Assembly (NCBI RefSeq): GCF_000150275.1
Contig: NW_002060954.1
Span: 1,020,074 to 1,084,073 of the forward strand
Length of the DNA stretch: 64,000 nucleotides
Reading direction: 5' to 3'
DNA from: Trichoplax adhaerens
Lineage: Eukaryota > Placozoa > Uniplacotomia > Trichoplacea > Trichoplacidae
Below the pieces are notes generated by a model. The model saw only the letters and a program-made list of their open reading frames with translations. It made no database searches and was not told the DNA's origin. Shown piece after piece: positions 52,974-64,000 of the stretch (its first letter is position 1; the number at the start of each line of letters is the position of its first letter). Position numbers and translations under genes: made by a program.

Positions 52974-54655
52974 TCATAATTTTAACAACACACGAACTTT
53001 TTGTACCACAAACAGCATGACCGCATTAGCTGGAATAGAACGCATCAGGCAAGGCGTAAAACCTGGTTTCGTGATTTTTAAAAAATTGACGAGTAAGATA
53101 TTGATGGAACCTTTATGATGTAATTATTAGTTATCCAACATATAATTAATTATTACGTACCTCTATAAAATCTCTTCCAACCTTCTTCTTGGTATAAAGT
53201 TCGTATACATTGTAAAATGCTTGGATATTTCCTCTTTGTAACTTCTGAAGCATCAGCTTGCATTGCTGATTTAATTACATCAGTAGGGTAAGTCACAAAC
53301 CAGTATAAAAACCCAGCTATTCCACCAGAAAGGAGTAGATCTGAGGCTGATAAGTCGGCCGTAGTGCCCCCTACATTAATATTGATTTGATTTTAAAATT
53401 GATTTATGAGAAATTCGCCCTATTCATGTACGTATATTTAGTACTAATGACCATAGAAGATCGCTTAGCGTCTATTATGTCATTACTTCGTTAAACTAAA
53501 ACAAATTACACAATGGTTTCTGTGTATGAATTCCGATATAACCTTTTGGAGTCATATACGTCATCAATGCTTCAAAAGAACCAAAGTAAAAGGCATTGGA
53601 TGGTATATTTCGTAGGCAGACAGCAGGTAATGCTTGATAGATTCCTCTAATTCCATATTTTTGAGATATAACACTAGCACAGTGGAATACATTACGATAA
53701 CTGGCAGGTTGACCTTGTTTTACTTTCATAATTTCAGTTTGCATTTTAGACTTAAACTTTTTCAAAAATTATGCAAAGGAATTTGTATTAATTATTGAAA
53801 CAAAGTATAGTTGCTGTGTTTTATTGCTATAGTTTAAAATTGGTATCTATCAGTATCTTACCAAATCGATTGGTCCTTCTATAAATGAAACAATGAAGCC
53901 AGTATACATCCCACATCGGAAATATTCGCTGCCATTAAGTCTAGTATGGTTATCCTTATTTCGTTTAAAGAATTCTTGTGACTAGCGTAGTAAGAAAGCA
54001 AATTGAAAGTCAATTCTATTCGGTAAGAATAAGAGAAGTGAATAGACTGCATTAGCAATAGTGATTAATTACTATTTGATCTTGCTCAAAATGAGCTATT
54101 AGATTTACTGTTTACAGAGATAATTAATTCAGAATCCTACTGTGCTACTCATGCAAGCAAGAACACCGTACAAAGTTGGGTGTTCTTCATATCGATTTCA
54201 AACCTGAAAATATGTTGTAAATAAAGTTGCACGAAAAAACATTTGCCCGACAAGAGGGGAACCTAAATACGTAGAAATCGTACACATATAATAATAATTT
54301 ATTCTTCTGGTAGACTAATCAACTAGTATTGAATTAGATTCTAACCAGTATGGATAATGTATCATTATGTATAATTATGTAAATGATATCATGTGCTCTG
54401 TGATCTCTTACCAACTCCTTTGTATAAACCGGCTATGCCTTCCCATCGCAATGTCTTTATGAAACAGTCACGCAATCCAACGTAAACTGGATTCGCTACA
54501 CTTTGAGTCTGCAGTCGTACTTTCAACGTATCGAACGGATGACCAATCAAGCATACTGCTATTCCCCCCAAAGTTCCTGAGATAGCGTTTTTAACAATTT
54601 TATAAGCATTAGACGGTGTCTGAACTTTAGCAATGTCTAGGTCAGGCATCTCCAA
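52974..54655 (-). CDS. Mitochondrial carrier, SLC25 family
   Basis: Six-helix carrier of the inner mitochondrial membrane. Six exons join in phase to 311 aa: 54412-54655, 54204-54262, 53862-53981, 53543-53756, 53161-53370, 52974-53062. Three carrier signatures P-x-D-x-x-K are present: HPFDTLKVRLQ (P40-K45), EGPIDLFKSKMQ (P138-K143) and YPTDVIKSAMQ (P241-K246). Glycine-rich odd-helix motifs occur as SGTLGGIAVCLIG and SGGIAGFLYWF. Each repeat has an EG-type matrix helix (RWEGIAGLYKGV, KYGIRGIYQALP, EEGWKRFYRG), giving a complete tripartite protein. The second signature with Glu-Gly before Pro-Ile-Asp and the general pattern are closest, from memory, to the carnitine-acylcarnitine/ornithine/basic-amino-acid clade (SLC25A20, A15, A29, A45-48). 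Substrate is not assigned. The start ATG at 54655 gives a short 20-aa leader with no long presequence. Confidence 0.9.
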
Positions 54656-56221
54656 ATCGATCCAGGCAAGCTTTCCACTGAGCTGTTGTTAGAAGTGTGC
54701 TGTACTCTGTACCATATTGCATATAACGAAGATAGTATAATATCTGAGACGAGAATAATATAGAGAAAAAGGCAATTATCGCCTATTAGGCTATTTTTTA
54801 TTTATAAATAGGCGCTCACAGTTAGTTTATCATTGCATACTAAATTTTACAGATACTGTAGTAGTAATTAATTAATTTAATTTAGATCAGACTTGAGATC
54901 TGGAAAAGTACCGTAGTACCGTACTACCGTACTAATTGAGGCAATTTGTACTGTACTGTACAGTATTGTACTGTATTCGGTATACTGTACAGTGTACAGT
55001 ACAGTACACATCACTCATTCACTCTCTCACTCTTATTCTGCTGATACTTGCGTCATTTAATTTTAGCTTTAAAATAATTCATTTTTAGGATTTTAAAAAC
55101 GTTATTTTATATTCGATGAGCTTTACAAACGATTAATAATATTGTTATTTTACACAGTACTGCTTTCTATCCAACTATCTTTATATTATATATTAAAGTC
55201 TCTTCACCTACCTATCCGACTCTCGTTACTTTCTCGAACCTTAATGTACCATCATTCTGTACACGGTGTACAGCATAAAATGAAGTTGCCTCGGGACTTT
55301 AATAGGTCGCTACATACAGTAAATCTGTCCAGTCTAGGGTATCTAGCACTGAAATTCGACAACAAAGCACTTAGTCGCCAATTTTATTGCATTACTCTTA
55401 TACAGTACTGAGTCATGCTAATCCATAAACTACGATAACTCTAAAGAATTCGGATATCGTGCATCTAGTAATCCAACGTATGTGGTATATGGATGTGCAA
55501 TTGTGCATGTGTGTATGACATGTACGGTCTAAGCAAGCGGGTTGTTGGCTAGTATTACTAATATACTAACTTTTAGAGATCAGTAGTTAATTATGCAGCA
55601 ATTAATTTCCATATTTATGAGATCAATCAATTTTCACAACATGCATGTGATAAAGTATTGAATCAAATTCCTTCTCTACTTCTATATACAGTACAAATAA
55701 GAGTAATAGTATCTTCTCGATTGTATTTTATTATTTTTACTTTAAGTATTCTTCAGGTTAATTAAAGAGTTTCTATACTGCAACGAATTTTCCACCTAAG
55801 TTTATTTTATTTTATTCCAGAAACACTTAGTGCTGTTCTAAGGATTAAATATTGCCAAATTGAAAGTTGAAAGAATAAGTATATCACTCTTTTTGTACGA
55901 TATTATGACACATTTCATTTACCGATTAAATTCTTTAACAAAGAACATATATATCAAACATTAGTACAAATTTCATCTATTGAATTATAGAGAATATCCA
56001 ATTTATCGATAAAATTGAAATAACTATACGGTCTTCTCATTGTATCGTATTTTATAGCAACACATACAGCTCATGTAAATTCTGTTTGATCTAGCGAACG
56101 GGAGTTATAAATAGCTAGAAAGTTAACGACAATCAATATTCAAGATAAGGCTACAGCAGCTATGATGGGTCAGATGTAGATTCTCGAAAATATAGCTACA
56201 TTAATTAAAGAAATTCTGCTA
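54656..56221. other. Region upstream of the carrier and downstream of BPNT1
   Basis: The right half should hold the BPNT1 3' UTR and the left half the carrier promoter. A GTAC-type palindrome cluster lies at 54915-55008. No exon was recognised; an open frame at 55142-55411 (plus strand) is low complexity and unsupported. Confidence 0.5.
54915..55008. repeat. Palindromic TACTGTAC/GTACAGTA repeat cluster
   Basis: Contains TACCGTAGTACCGTACTACCGTACT followed by overlapping GTACTGTACAG and CTGTACAGTGTACAGTAC units, about 260-350 bp upstream of the carrier ATG. Same family as the clusters at 8891, 42701 and 43745. Confidence 0.88.
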
Positions 56222-59200
56222 TTAAATCTTAGAAAATGTGTTTCGAACGGATATTGGTATACGACTGACGTAGCGATCATGATTTTGCATCGTAGCAAGC
56301 ACTCCAAATTCATTAATATGTTCAACAGTCTTATGATACTGCATATGATTGCCAAAAACATCTGTAAGTTTCCCTCCGATAGTCTCCACAAGAGCTTCGC
56401 ATGCACAAGTATCCCATTTTTTCGTTCCTTTGCTTGCATAGAGATATACATCAGCAGCACCTGTATATAGTTAGTAATTATTAAGCAAGTGATTCAAAGC
56501 AGAAGTTAATTAAGTTACAATCTTGAGATGTCCTACACTTGAATGTACATAGATAGAATGAAAAAATTTGAAACTGAACTTAACATAGATATCTGACTTG
56601 CATTTCTTATGCCTTGTTCTTAATAGAATTGTGCTGTGTTTACGCTCAAACGGATTGTTTTGCTTACATCAAAGAGACATATCAATATATCGAAGTATAA
56701 TTACCTTCTAGTAGTAGAACGGTCTTGTACCCAGCACCCCCAACATGAAGAACTTTATCCGGTTTCATTGCGTTAATAGAGTCAGTGATAACTTGACTAA
56801 TCCGTGATTTAGTTGAAATAACTATACACCTATCATTTGGCGGTGTCGTGTAAGTAAAGCCGTAGGTTCCAATGCCTACAATACCATATAGTGTGCGCCC
56901 AAGCCGACTCTCACTGTTCTTATAATAAGGTTGATGAATGATACCAGCAATAGGTTTACCCTCAAATGCAAATCCAATTAGGACAGTTACATGGTCCGTG
57001 AAGCCTAGTCAATGCAATAGAATAATTAATTAATATGGCGTACTCTACGAGCAAGTTCGATTTACAGTGTAAAAGGGCAAATTAGTTTGAATAGAAATGC
57101 AGAAATTTATCTTAAATTTTACATGTACAGGTAGATGAAGGAGTAATCTATTAACTTTTGCAAGTATAACATATTAAATATCGTCCTAATTTGAAGTAAT
57201 TCCATAAAAAAGTATAATCATCATTTTACAGTATTTTTAGACTAGAATAGCGTATCAGAGTCCTAGTAAGCTTATTCTTTAACAAATAGTAATGCCTATC
57301 ATCAGGATCCAACATTGAAAAGAAACTGACATAAATACAATTTGCGAAAACCTTGTGCAAATTCTCTAGTTCCGTCTAATGGATCAACCCAAACGACGAC
57401 ATCTTCTTCTTTTATACTGTGTATCTTTTCATGACATTTTAGTTTAAGAACATCTTCACTTGAATCAGAAGAAAATAATTCTGGCGAAATATCATTTGGA
57501 TCCAGATCCTAAGTAAGTTCAGCAAGAATATTTAAAATACTAATATCGTTATACATATTGAACTTATTCCAGCTAACTCGTTCAAATTTTATATAATAGC
57601 GGAGTGATTTCATTTAAATTAAGTCGTTAACAGTATTGATAACATTAAAAATAGCCCTCATCGCCATAATTTGTAATTGAGATACGCATATGAAAATTGT
57701 GTATGAAGGCGATCAAGTTATTATAAATTCATTCAGTATATGCTAATAAAGGGTTCTACGTATTAATAATTCTATGCATTCTCAGATGTTCTTCTCATCC
57801 TACGGCATGAACATGGTAAAACTTTTAATCAAGTAGCTCTGTTTTCATATCTTATTCTTAAAAATATCGTACAAAATATTTTATAGTCTGGAATTGCAGC
57901 AATAAATTAAATATTCACTATTAGTTGTATACTCTCTATAATAACGTGTACGTACGCGTATAATACAGCCTTGTCTTTAACTAATTTCACAGTACAATAT
58001 TAGGGAATCAATCTATAAATGTTTTAAGTGACGTAAATCTTTTTACGGTAACTTATTACACTACAGTCTATTCTTAGTTTGTCATAATATTAGGAACAAT
58101 AATAAGATTAGCAATTGTTAATAAACACTATTCGTGAAGTTTCATTACTTCTTCTCCAATGATGGTTGCCTTTGGATATTGCCTTATTAACGAACCGATA
58201 ATATGCTGCTGAGCAACACGGTCAGCTTCAGTTTGCGGATCATTAATTCCCTATGTTAGATCAAAGATCAAGTTCAACGATTAGCTGAGTAAGTTACCGT
58301 TGTGTAGGCTTGATTCTAGATACTGGTAACCGTAAAATATGACTGATTTCCTATATAGATTAGTGCTTCAATTTCGTACAAGTATACTTTCTGATAGGCG
58401 TAAGTAATTTAAGTGGCAATTATGACTGATTATTACAGCATAATACAGTATTTAGGACTAGTAATAGCTGATCCTGGTTACAATACAGTACTTATACCAT
58501 AATCAATTTTATACACCTTGTTTATAAAGCAATTGAATCACTACGTTAATTGACATTAGCGTTGCAACAATAATATCGATGATAGCATTATCGGTCGTGT
58601 TCACTTTCATGGAATATTCAAGTACTGACTGTGAGTACGAAGGCATAATAAATATCGTCAGTGTACGATATAGTATATTACACATATAATAATTAATCAA
58701 AGAAGATCAGCTTATATTGTCTACGACGAAAATTCCACATAAGTACAATTGTTACAAAAGGAAATTTATATCGAAGAGAACGAAAGCAATGACTAGGAAA
58801 TTGGACCCTACGGATCGCTACTGTCAGGTTTGTCCTCCCCGACATCTAGCTACGGGACGATTCTAAAATGCTGACGATCTCTCCATCGCTAGGAAGTAAC
58901 AGTAAAATGCTGATTATTTCTTTTTGGCGCTAGTAGTATCTTTGCAGAAAAAAGATCTACATGAAGATCATTATTAACAGTAAGTTATCCAATGTCAACT
59001 CTTGCTACTACTGTACCACCCTGGACGTTTGCTTGTAGGGTACTACAGTATTGTACAGTATAGCAGACGTAGAACATAAACCAAACCTTTCTCAGGTCTA
59101 CAACACAGTATATAGTACAATAAAGTGATATTAAACCTTTCTTAGGATTAATATATACTGTATTTAAAAGCGGATATCATTGAAATGTACTATGTCGGTA

Positions 59201-59501
59201 ATTAATTATAAAGTGTTGGAGTAACCACAGTATTCGTGCTTGATTACCTCATCCTACGCTAGAATTAATATTCTAATCGTAGACTAGTACTTCTGCTACC
59301 GGCGATTGCAGACGATATCCACTAAGTAGCGTGGTATGACTAGTGCTGGAAATATACACTTACAGTACTGTATATGAAAAATACCTTATCTATAACTTCA
59401 AGATGTCCAGTTTTCATAATTCTACGAATATGTTGGCCAGCCGAAGCAGCCAGTGATACGGACGAAGCCACCATTCGAAGCAAGATTGGAGCTACAGCCA
59501 T
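56222..59501 (-). CDS. BPNT1: 3'(2'),5'-bisphosphate nucleotidase 1
   Basis: Magnesium-dependent, lithium-sensitive phosphatase that converts PAP to AMP and also acts on inositol-1,4-bisphosphate; cytosolic in animals, clearing the by-product of sulfation. Five exons join in phase to 304 aa (human 308): 59385-59501, 58149-58250, 57352-57508, 56705-57004, 56222-56460. Metal-site motifs are intact: G-E-E at 71-73, WVDPLDGT at 113-120 and WDTCACE with D242. Other family blocks are DPQTEADRVAQQHI, HVTVLIGFAFEGKPIAGII, HQPYY and VLHVGGAGYKTVLLLEG, and the end is RIPISVRNTFSKI. The start at 59501 (MAVAPILLRMVASSV) matches the human N-terminus better than an upstream in-frame ATG at 59534. Introns 1 and 4 are unusually long here (about 1.1 kb and 0.2 kb; intron 2 is 0.6 kb). 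Confidence 0.95.
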
Positions 59502-61575
59502 CTTTTCTTTCTGGATTGGTGATTTGTGACGCAATGTTTAGTAGTGGTGATCAGTGCCTTGCAAAATAATATATACCAGTATAGTCATGTAAATTCCTCC
59601 TACTTCCCTATTTGCCTGAACGTCGATTATTGATGCAATTTTTTATAGTCATCGTCATACTGTATACAATACCGTACAGTACAGTTACAGTAGTCCCTTA
59701 GTGGATTGTACCAATGCTTTAATAAAGCAAAGGGCCAGTGATTTGAATTGAATGTAAACCTAGCCTATTTCAATTTCTGACCTAATTAAAAGGATGGAAG
59801 TAATTTAAGCGTTTTGTATCTACACCGCCATATTTCGCCTCCAATTACGTGCTATAGTGGCAATACAGTAAATCACAACTATTTAAACAAATTGATTTAT
59901 ATATATTAGACTGATCGATTGCTCTGCTGTTGTTTCTGCCATTGGTGTACAGTAGTTTACCACCTTTGTTTAATTGAGCCATAGCCATATGGTTCTTTTT
60001 CGACTGCTTTGATTTGAGCTCTATATTCATCATGCACGATTCCTAGATTTCTTCTTTGCCCGTAGCAAGTAGTAGAAATACCCGTTTGAAATGAACAGAC
60101 ACTGCTGTATACGGGTATCCAACAAGTCTACTTGTCGCGAATAATCATTAAAAATATGTGTATCGTTAGACTAACACACGAAGTCCGAACCGTAGCGTAA
60201 TGTCATGTCTGATAATTTAATCATACTGTAATTATAACAGGTAGGTTCTAAGTTATAATAATCTTAGATTACAAATTATCAACATGTTATGCTATCAAAA
60301 TGCTTGTCTGTGTAGTGTCTAGCAATTGAGTAAACTTTAATATCTGTATAGTACGACGCTGCTAAGTTACAAAACGATCCGTTACCATTAGAGCGAGAAT
60401 CTTGTAAAAAGGAAAGTCTTAAGACCTCTTCGGCTTTGCTTCACACGATCATTCAATGACTCTGCTAATGTATGTACAGCACAGCCTTCAATAAAGTCTA
60501 TAAACTAGTAGCAAAGTGCGAGCTGCATTTTATGAAAAGTATCACTACTCAACCTCAAGATCCACCACACTACTAATATACTGTCGATACGTCATCACCA
60601 TCTGTGCAGACAGCGATTTAACTTCTCAACATTGCAGTATAATCGAATGGGTCCCCATTATCTTTACGTTTAATATACTTTATTTATTAACCGAAATACC
60701 TACTTATTGTAGTATCTGAGGATTTATTCCTAAAAACTATTCATCTCACGAGGTCAGACCTTCCTTATATCATACTCGTGTTTAATTAATTAATAATTAT
60801 AAATTATATAATATAATATATATTTAACATATTACAAGTTTGGAATGATGCTGTTTCTGATCGAAAGAAAGTCTCAATGCTAGAAGCCATTGCTTTAATT
60901 TGCATGATTATGACCATTATATCATTTATATTTAGCAACTGCAATAATTTATTGTTATTTGGATTCAGGAAGCACACACAGAGTATCGTATTTAGTGGAT
61001 AAGATACACACGGATAAGAAGATAATTCCACGGAGATTCTATCGACTATTCAATCTTTACATCAATTACGATTTCTAAACTAGCTAATTCTATCATTTTA
61101 CTATTTCGTATGCAATCCACCTAAAGATAGGTATTCTCATTTCGTAATTAATTATACGATATTTCATCCGAAACTAGAGGGTAATTTTATATTGTTAATA
61201 ATTCAGCTATGAAATGATATAACCGAAATTATCATGGTAAAATACTCAGTAAACTATGAAGAATTCATGTCTTGGTGTGACTACCAAGTCGTGACTGAGG
61301 TAGGAAAAGCTTATCAATCGGTTATTTAGAATACAACATCCTTGAAGAATTTATATCTCGACTGAGGCATTAAATTATATCCAACGAGGCTATAACACTG
61401 TGTAATTAAAGAACTTCAGAGTGAAAATTACACTTACATTGCAAACACTCACCATACAAGACTTTTTACCTCAAATTAAGCTTAGAAATATTCTTAATTA
61501 TAGCGGTTTATAAATTCACTCCCATAAGAATATTAATTAATCTTAATTGTGATGCTATCGAATAAAATTATCGAC
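59502..61575. other. Intergenic region between BPNT1 start and RhoGAP 3' end
   Basis: The BPNT1 promoter should lie on the left, with TACAGTA/TACTGTA units at 59655-59700. On the minus strand at about 59895-60115 there is an open stretch (IVHDEYRAQIKAVEKEPYGY, then a stop) that could be an exon remnant; it has no clear partner. The rest is plain AT-rich sequence. Confidence 0.45.
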
Positions 61576-63680
61576 TTATTCCTCAAGCATTGTACTACAC
61601 AACCTATCTAATTCGGTTTGTAGTTGTGCATTCCTATCTTCTACAGTCAACCTATTACAAAAGAAAGCTAATAAATACGCTATTGATAAAGATCGATTCA
61701 TGTATTAGTTGTTCTAAAATATGTTCTTATCTATCATGATCTAGAATAAGAAAATAAATTAACAAATTTAGACCTTGCTCTTCTTTCGTATTTCAATTTA
61801 ATTTGCAATACTCGGGTTGTTTTTCTTTCAGTTTCAAGCAATTTTATTAAATCCTTTAATTTGTCCTCGTATTCTGTCTTCAATGTTTCCATTTGGCCCA
61901 CTAACTTATCTACCTGACCTTTCAGTTTAGACTTTTCTTTTTCTAATATCGTAATTTCAGTACTAGCTGTATTGTAGGATTGAGCTGGAAATTTTTGAAA
62001 ATATGTAAGTATGATTTATCAATGGTAAATACTAATCGTTTACTATCTCTATGTAATAAAATTACAGTAATACCAAAATCATTACAAGGATACTAATTTT
62101 AGTTGTTATTATTATGAGCAATAACTTTCGACTTACATAACTGCGAACTAGCAACTTCCAAATCTTGATAAATGTCTTCTGATATAGTACTTTCTCTGCT
62201 CTGATCGCTAAGATTTTAATATAAAGAACAGAAAACAAAGCAAGATCTTAACAAGCAAGGCATCATTTATCCAATTCCTTGTTCATCAGAATTATTTGGC
62301 ATGATAAAATGACTTCGTCTTTGCTATCTTATGCTTTGGCTATGTGGTCATTATAATATCAGGGTTACCTTTAACTATATTGTGAAATTAACAATTAAAG
62401 TTAGAAATCATTAAAGAAATTTCACTGAGCTAATAAATTTACAATACGCGCAATTCTATACAGATAAGTTGCTAGATAAAAATCAGAAATTCTTTCTAAT
62501 CTTTGCAATAAAATTATATGTCCTGTATTCAGTAATATTGCCAGCAATAAAATAAGCAATGCTATAATTAAACAACTATAGATATTAATAAAGTTCGGTA
62601 GTAAAGACTATTCAAACAAAAAATTGAGTGACAGATACACATGTGTAATTTTTACCTTTGTTAAACTATCAGAAATTCTTCAGCTATCAAATTAGGTGAA
62701 AATTTTATACAAATCGACAAGAATATGCGTATAAATGTAACAATGACAATTATACTCTACGCTGTAATAGATTTTAGTTCCATTTGATAAGGAAATTATT
62801 TCCCAAAATAGAAATGTAATAAAAAGTTTGTGGGATTGACGCTAATAATTACCTGCCATCTGGTTTCGAAGCACTGATGACAAAAATGTCATTATAATGT
62901 CGAATTAAAACTTTCGTAATGTCAGCCAACATTTTGGTGCTTTTCATTAGCACTTCAGGGTCATGGAACTATAAAAAAAACAGTTAAAGATCTAGTAGTA
63001 GTTGAAAGAATAGTATATACCATCAGCATATATCCAATATGCATGTAAAAATTTCAGTAATTAAGGCCCTAATGATAGTTTTTCGAACACGATTTCATTT
63101 ATTTGATCTTACATTAACGGTCAGCATATTGGGTCCAAATACGGTAGATAAGTTATCAATATCCATTTTATTCATCGATGAATATTCTTGCACATCATTT
63201 AAAAATTTCCTGGAAGTGGTAATGAATCAATTATTTAGATCCCAGTTTTAGATCAGTAGCTAAATTTAAAAAAATTTTAGTTAAGAAATAATATTACTTT
63301 AAGGAATGATCTATTGTTAAATTATGGAAAAATAAAGCGTACATAAGGAACTTGACAAGGTCATAATTTACACTTGGAATTTCATTTAGTATTTGAATGA
63401 TTTGATTGATACCTTTAAACTTATTTGCATCATATGCTAAAATAATTACATCAATGACAAAGTATCCGATTAGGATAGCGATTACGTATGCTAAAATCTC
63501 TCATATTAAAAATATATTCAACATTAAGGCGCCAATAGTCTAGCTTACTATTGATAGCTATCACACATAAATCATAATTTTCACTCGGAATCAATGATTC
63601 TGGCAATTCTCGTAGATAGAGTTTTAGTAATGATGCGACGGTATGAATATCAGTCTCTTCTGGTATGATATAATCAATTC
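61576..63680 (-). CDS. RhoGAP with C-terminal coiled coil, ARHGAP22/24/25 (FilGAP) type, 5' truncated
   Basis: GTPase-activating protein for Rho-family GTPases (FilGAP members act on Rac). Seven exons join in phase: 63549-63680, 63298-63436, 63119-63209, 62853-62968, 62137-62207, 61774-61984, 61576-61651. The gene runs off the right edge. The visible RhoGAP half contains [20 protein letters not shown] (human ARHGAP24 has [19 protein letters not shown]) and the block [18 protein letters not shown]. The Arg-finger exon and any PH domain lie beyond the window. After the GAP fold a short linker leads to a coiled coil ([20 protein letters not shown] and on), then [15 protein letters not shown] and the stop. 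The C-terminal coiled coil fits the FilGAP subfamily. The linker of the human protein (over 300 aa) is almost absent. Confidence 0.87.
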
Positions 63681-64000
63681 CTACGAAGAATATAAAGGTC
63701 AAAGTTTTACCATAATATTTTAAATGGATATTTTACGTAATACTACGAATATCTTTCTAATTAGCCTTTTTGTCAATTGGTGAATTAACAAGTACGTCCA
63801 ATTAATTGCTTCTTTAATAACGAGTTATGTCATAGAACTATATTGTAAATATAGCTCCTATGGCAAGTCTTATTACTATTAGGGTTTCATCTACCGCGAC
63901 ATTGCTGAAATTTTTTTACTGTACTTATTAATATGGATAGAAGCATAGCTAGATCGGTGAGATTTTAAGATTTATTATACTGTTGCACACTCTCCGTAAT

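Noticed and set aside
55142-55411. 89-codon plus-strand frame
   Set aside because: Low-complexity, Leu/Ser/Tyr-rich, no splice or homology support, next to a repeat cluster.
59895-60115. Possible exon (IVHDEYRAQIKAVEKEPYGY then stop), minus strand
   Set aside because: Open in two frames without an ATG or partner exon, and no family recognised; kept only as a note in the intergenic entry.
1-64000. CRISPR arrays, operons, prokaryotic elements, viral or transposon proteins
   Set aside because: The window is spliced eukaryotic DNA; no regularly spaced repeats with unique spacers, no reverse transcriptase, integrase or transposase motifs were seen.

Overview
The window is eukaryotic nuclear DNA. 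It is strongly AT-rich, with introns mostly of 50-150 bp, GT-AG splice sites and metazoan genes packed closely on both strands. Gene content (alpha-spectrin with SH3 and EF-hands, P2X receptor, HRD1, TMEM120, BPNT1, SLC25 carrier, FilGAP-like RhoGAP) points to an early-branching animal. A placozoan (Trichoplax or Hoilungia type) is my best guess, from base composition, intron size and gene set; this is inference, not proven. A 50-N run at 17400-17449 shows this is a scaffold with an assembly gap.

Layout. 0-4 kb: fragments of one or two unidentified minus-strand genes. 4.1-7.75 kb (-): HRD1/synoviolin, all 14 coding exons. 9.9-13.2 kb (+): TMEM120, 12 exons. 14.2-15.8 kb (-): a small TPR protein. 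15.9-23.6 kb (-): an unusual protein with an acidic N-terminus, beta-rich repeat modules and a C-terminal F-box-associated (FBA) domain but no visible F-box. 26.3-42.4 kb (-): alpha-spectrin, more than 50 coding exons. 44.1-47.1 kb (+): P2X receptor. 49.4-52.1 kb (+): a 3-hydroxyacyl-CoA-dehydrogenase-like NAD-binding domain joined to a C-terminal RING finger; its first exon was not found. 53.0-54.7 kb (-): mitochondrial carrier. 56.2-59.5 kb (-): BPNT1. 61.6-63.7 kb (-): 3' part of a RhoGAP running off the right edge.

Exons were assembled by hand by matching reading phase across GT-AG sites. For HRD1, TMEM120, the TPR protein, P2X, the carrier and BPNT1 the exons sum to a whole number of codons with no internal stop. 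This is strong internal support, although no transcript data were available.

The genes are mostly unrelated housekeeping genes and do not form an operon. Two features link them. Divergent pairs (HRD1/TMEM120 and spectrin/P2X) share intergenic regions filled with palindromic TACTGTAC/GTACAGTA repeats, and smaller clusters lie upstream of the carrier and BPNT1. Two genes (HRD1 and the FBA protein) have domains tied to disposal of misfolded glycoproteins, but their proximity may be chance. The most novel items are the dehydrogenase-RING fusion, the F-box-less FBA protein with repeats, and the promoter-associated palindromes.
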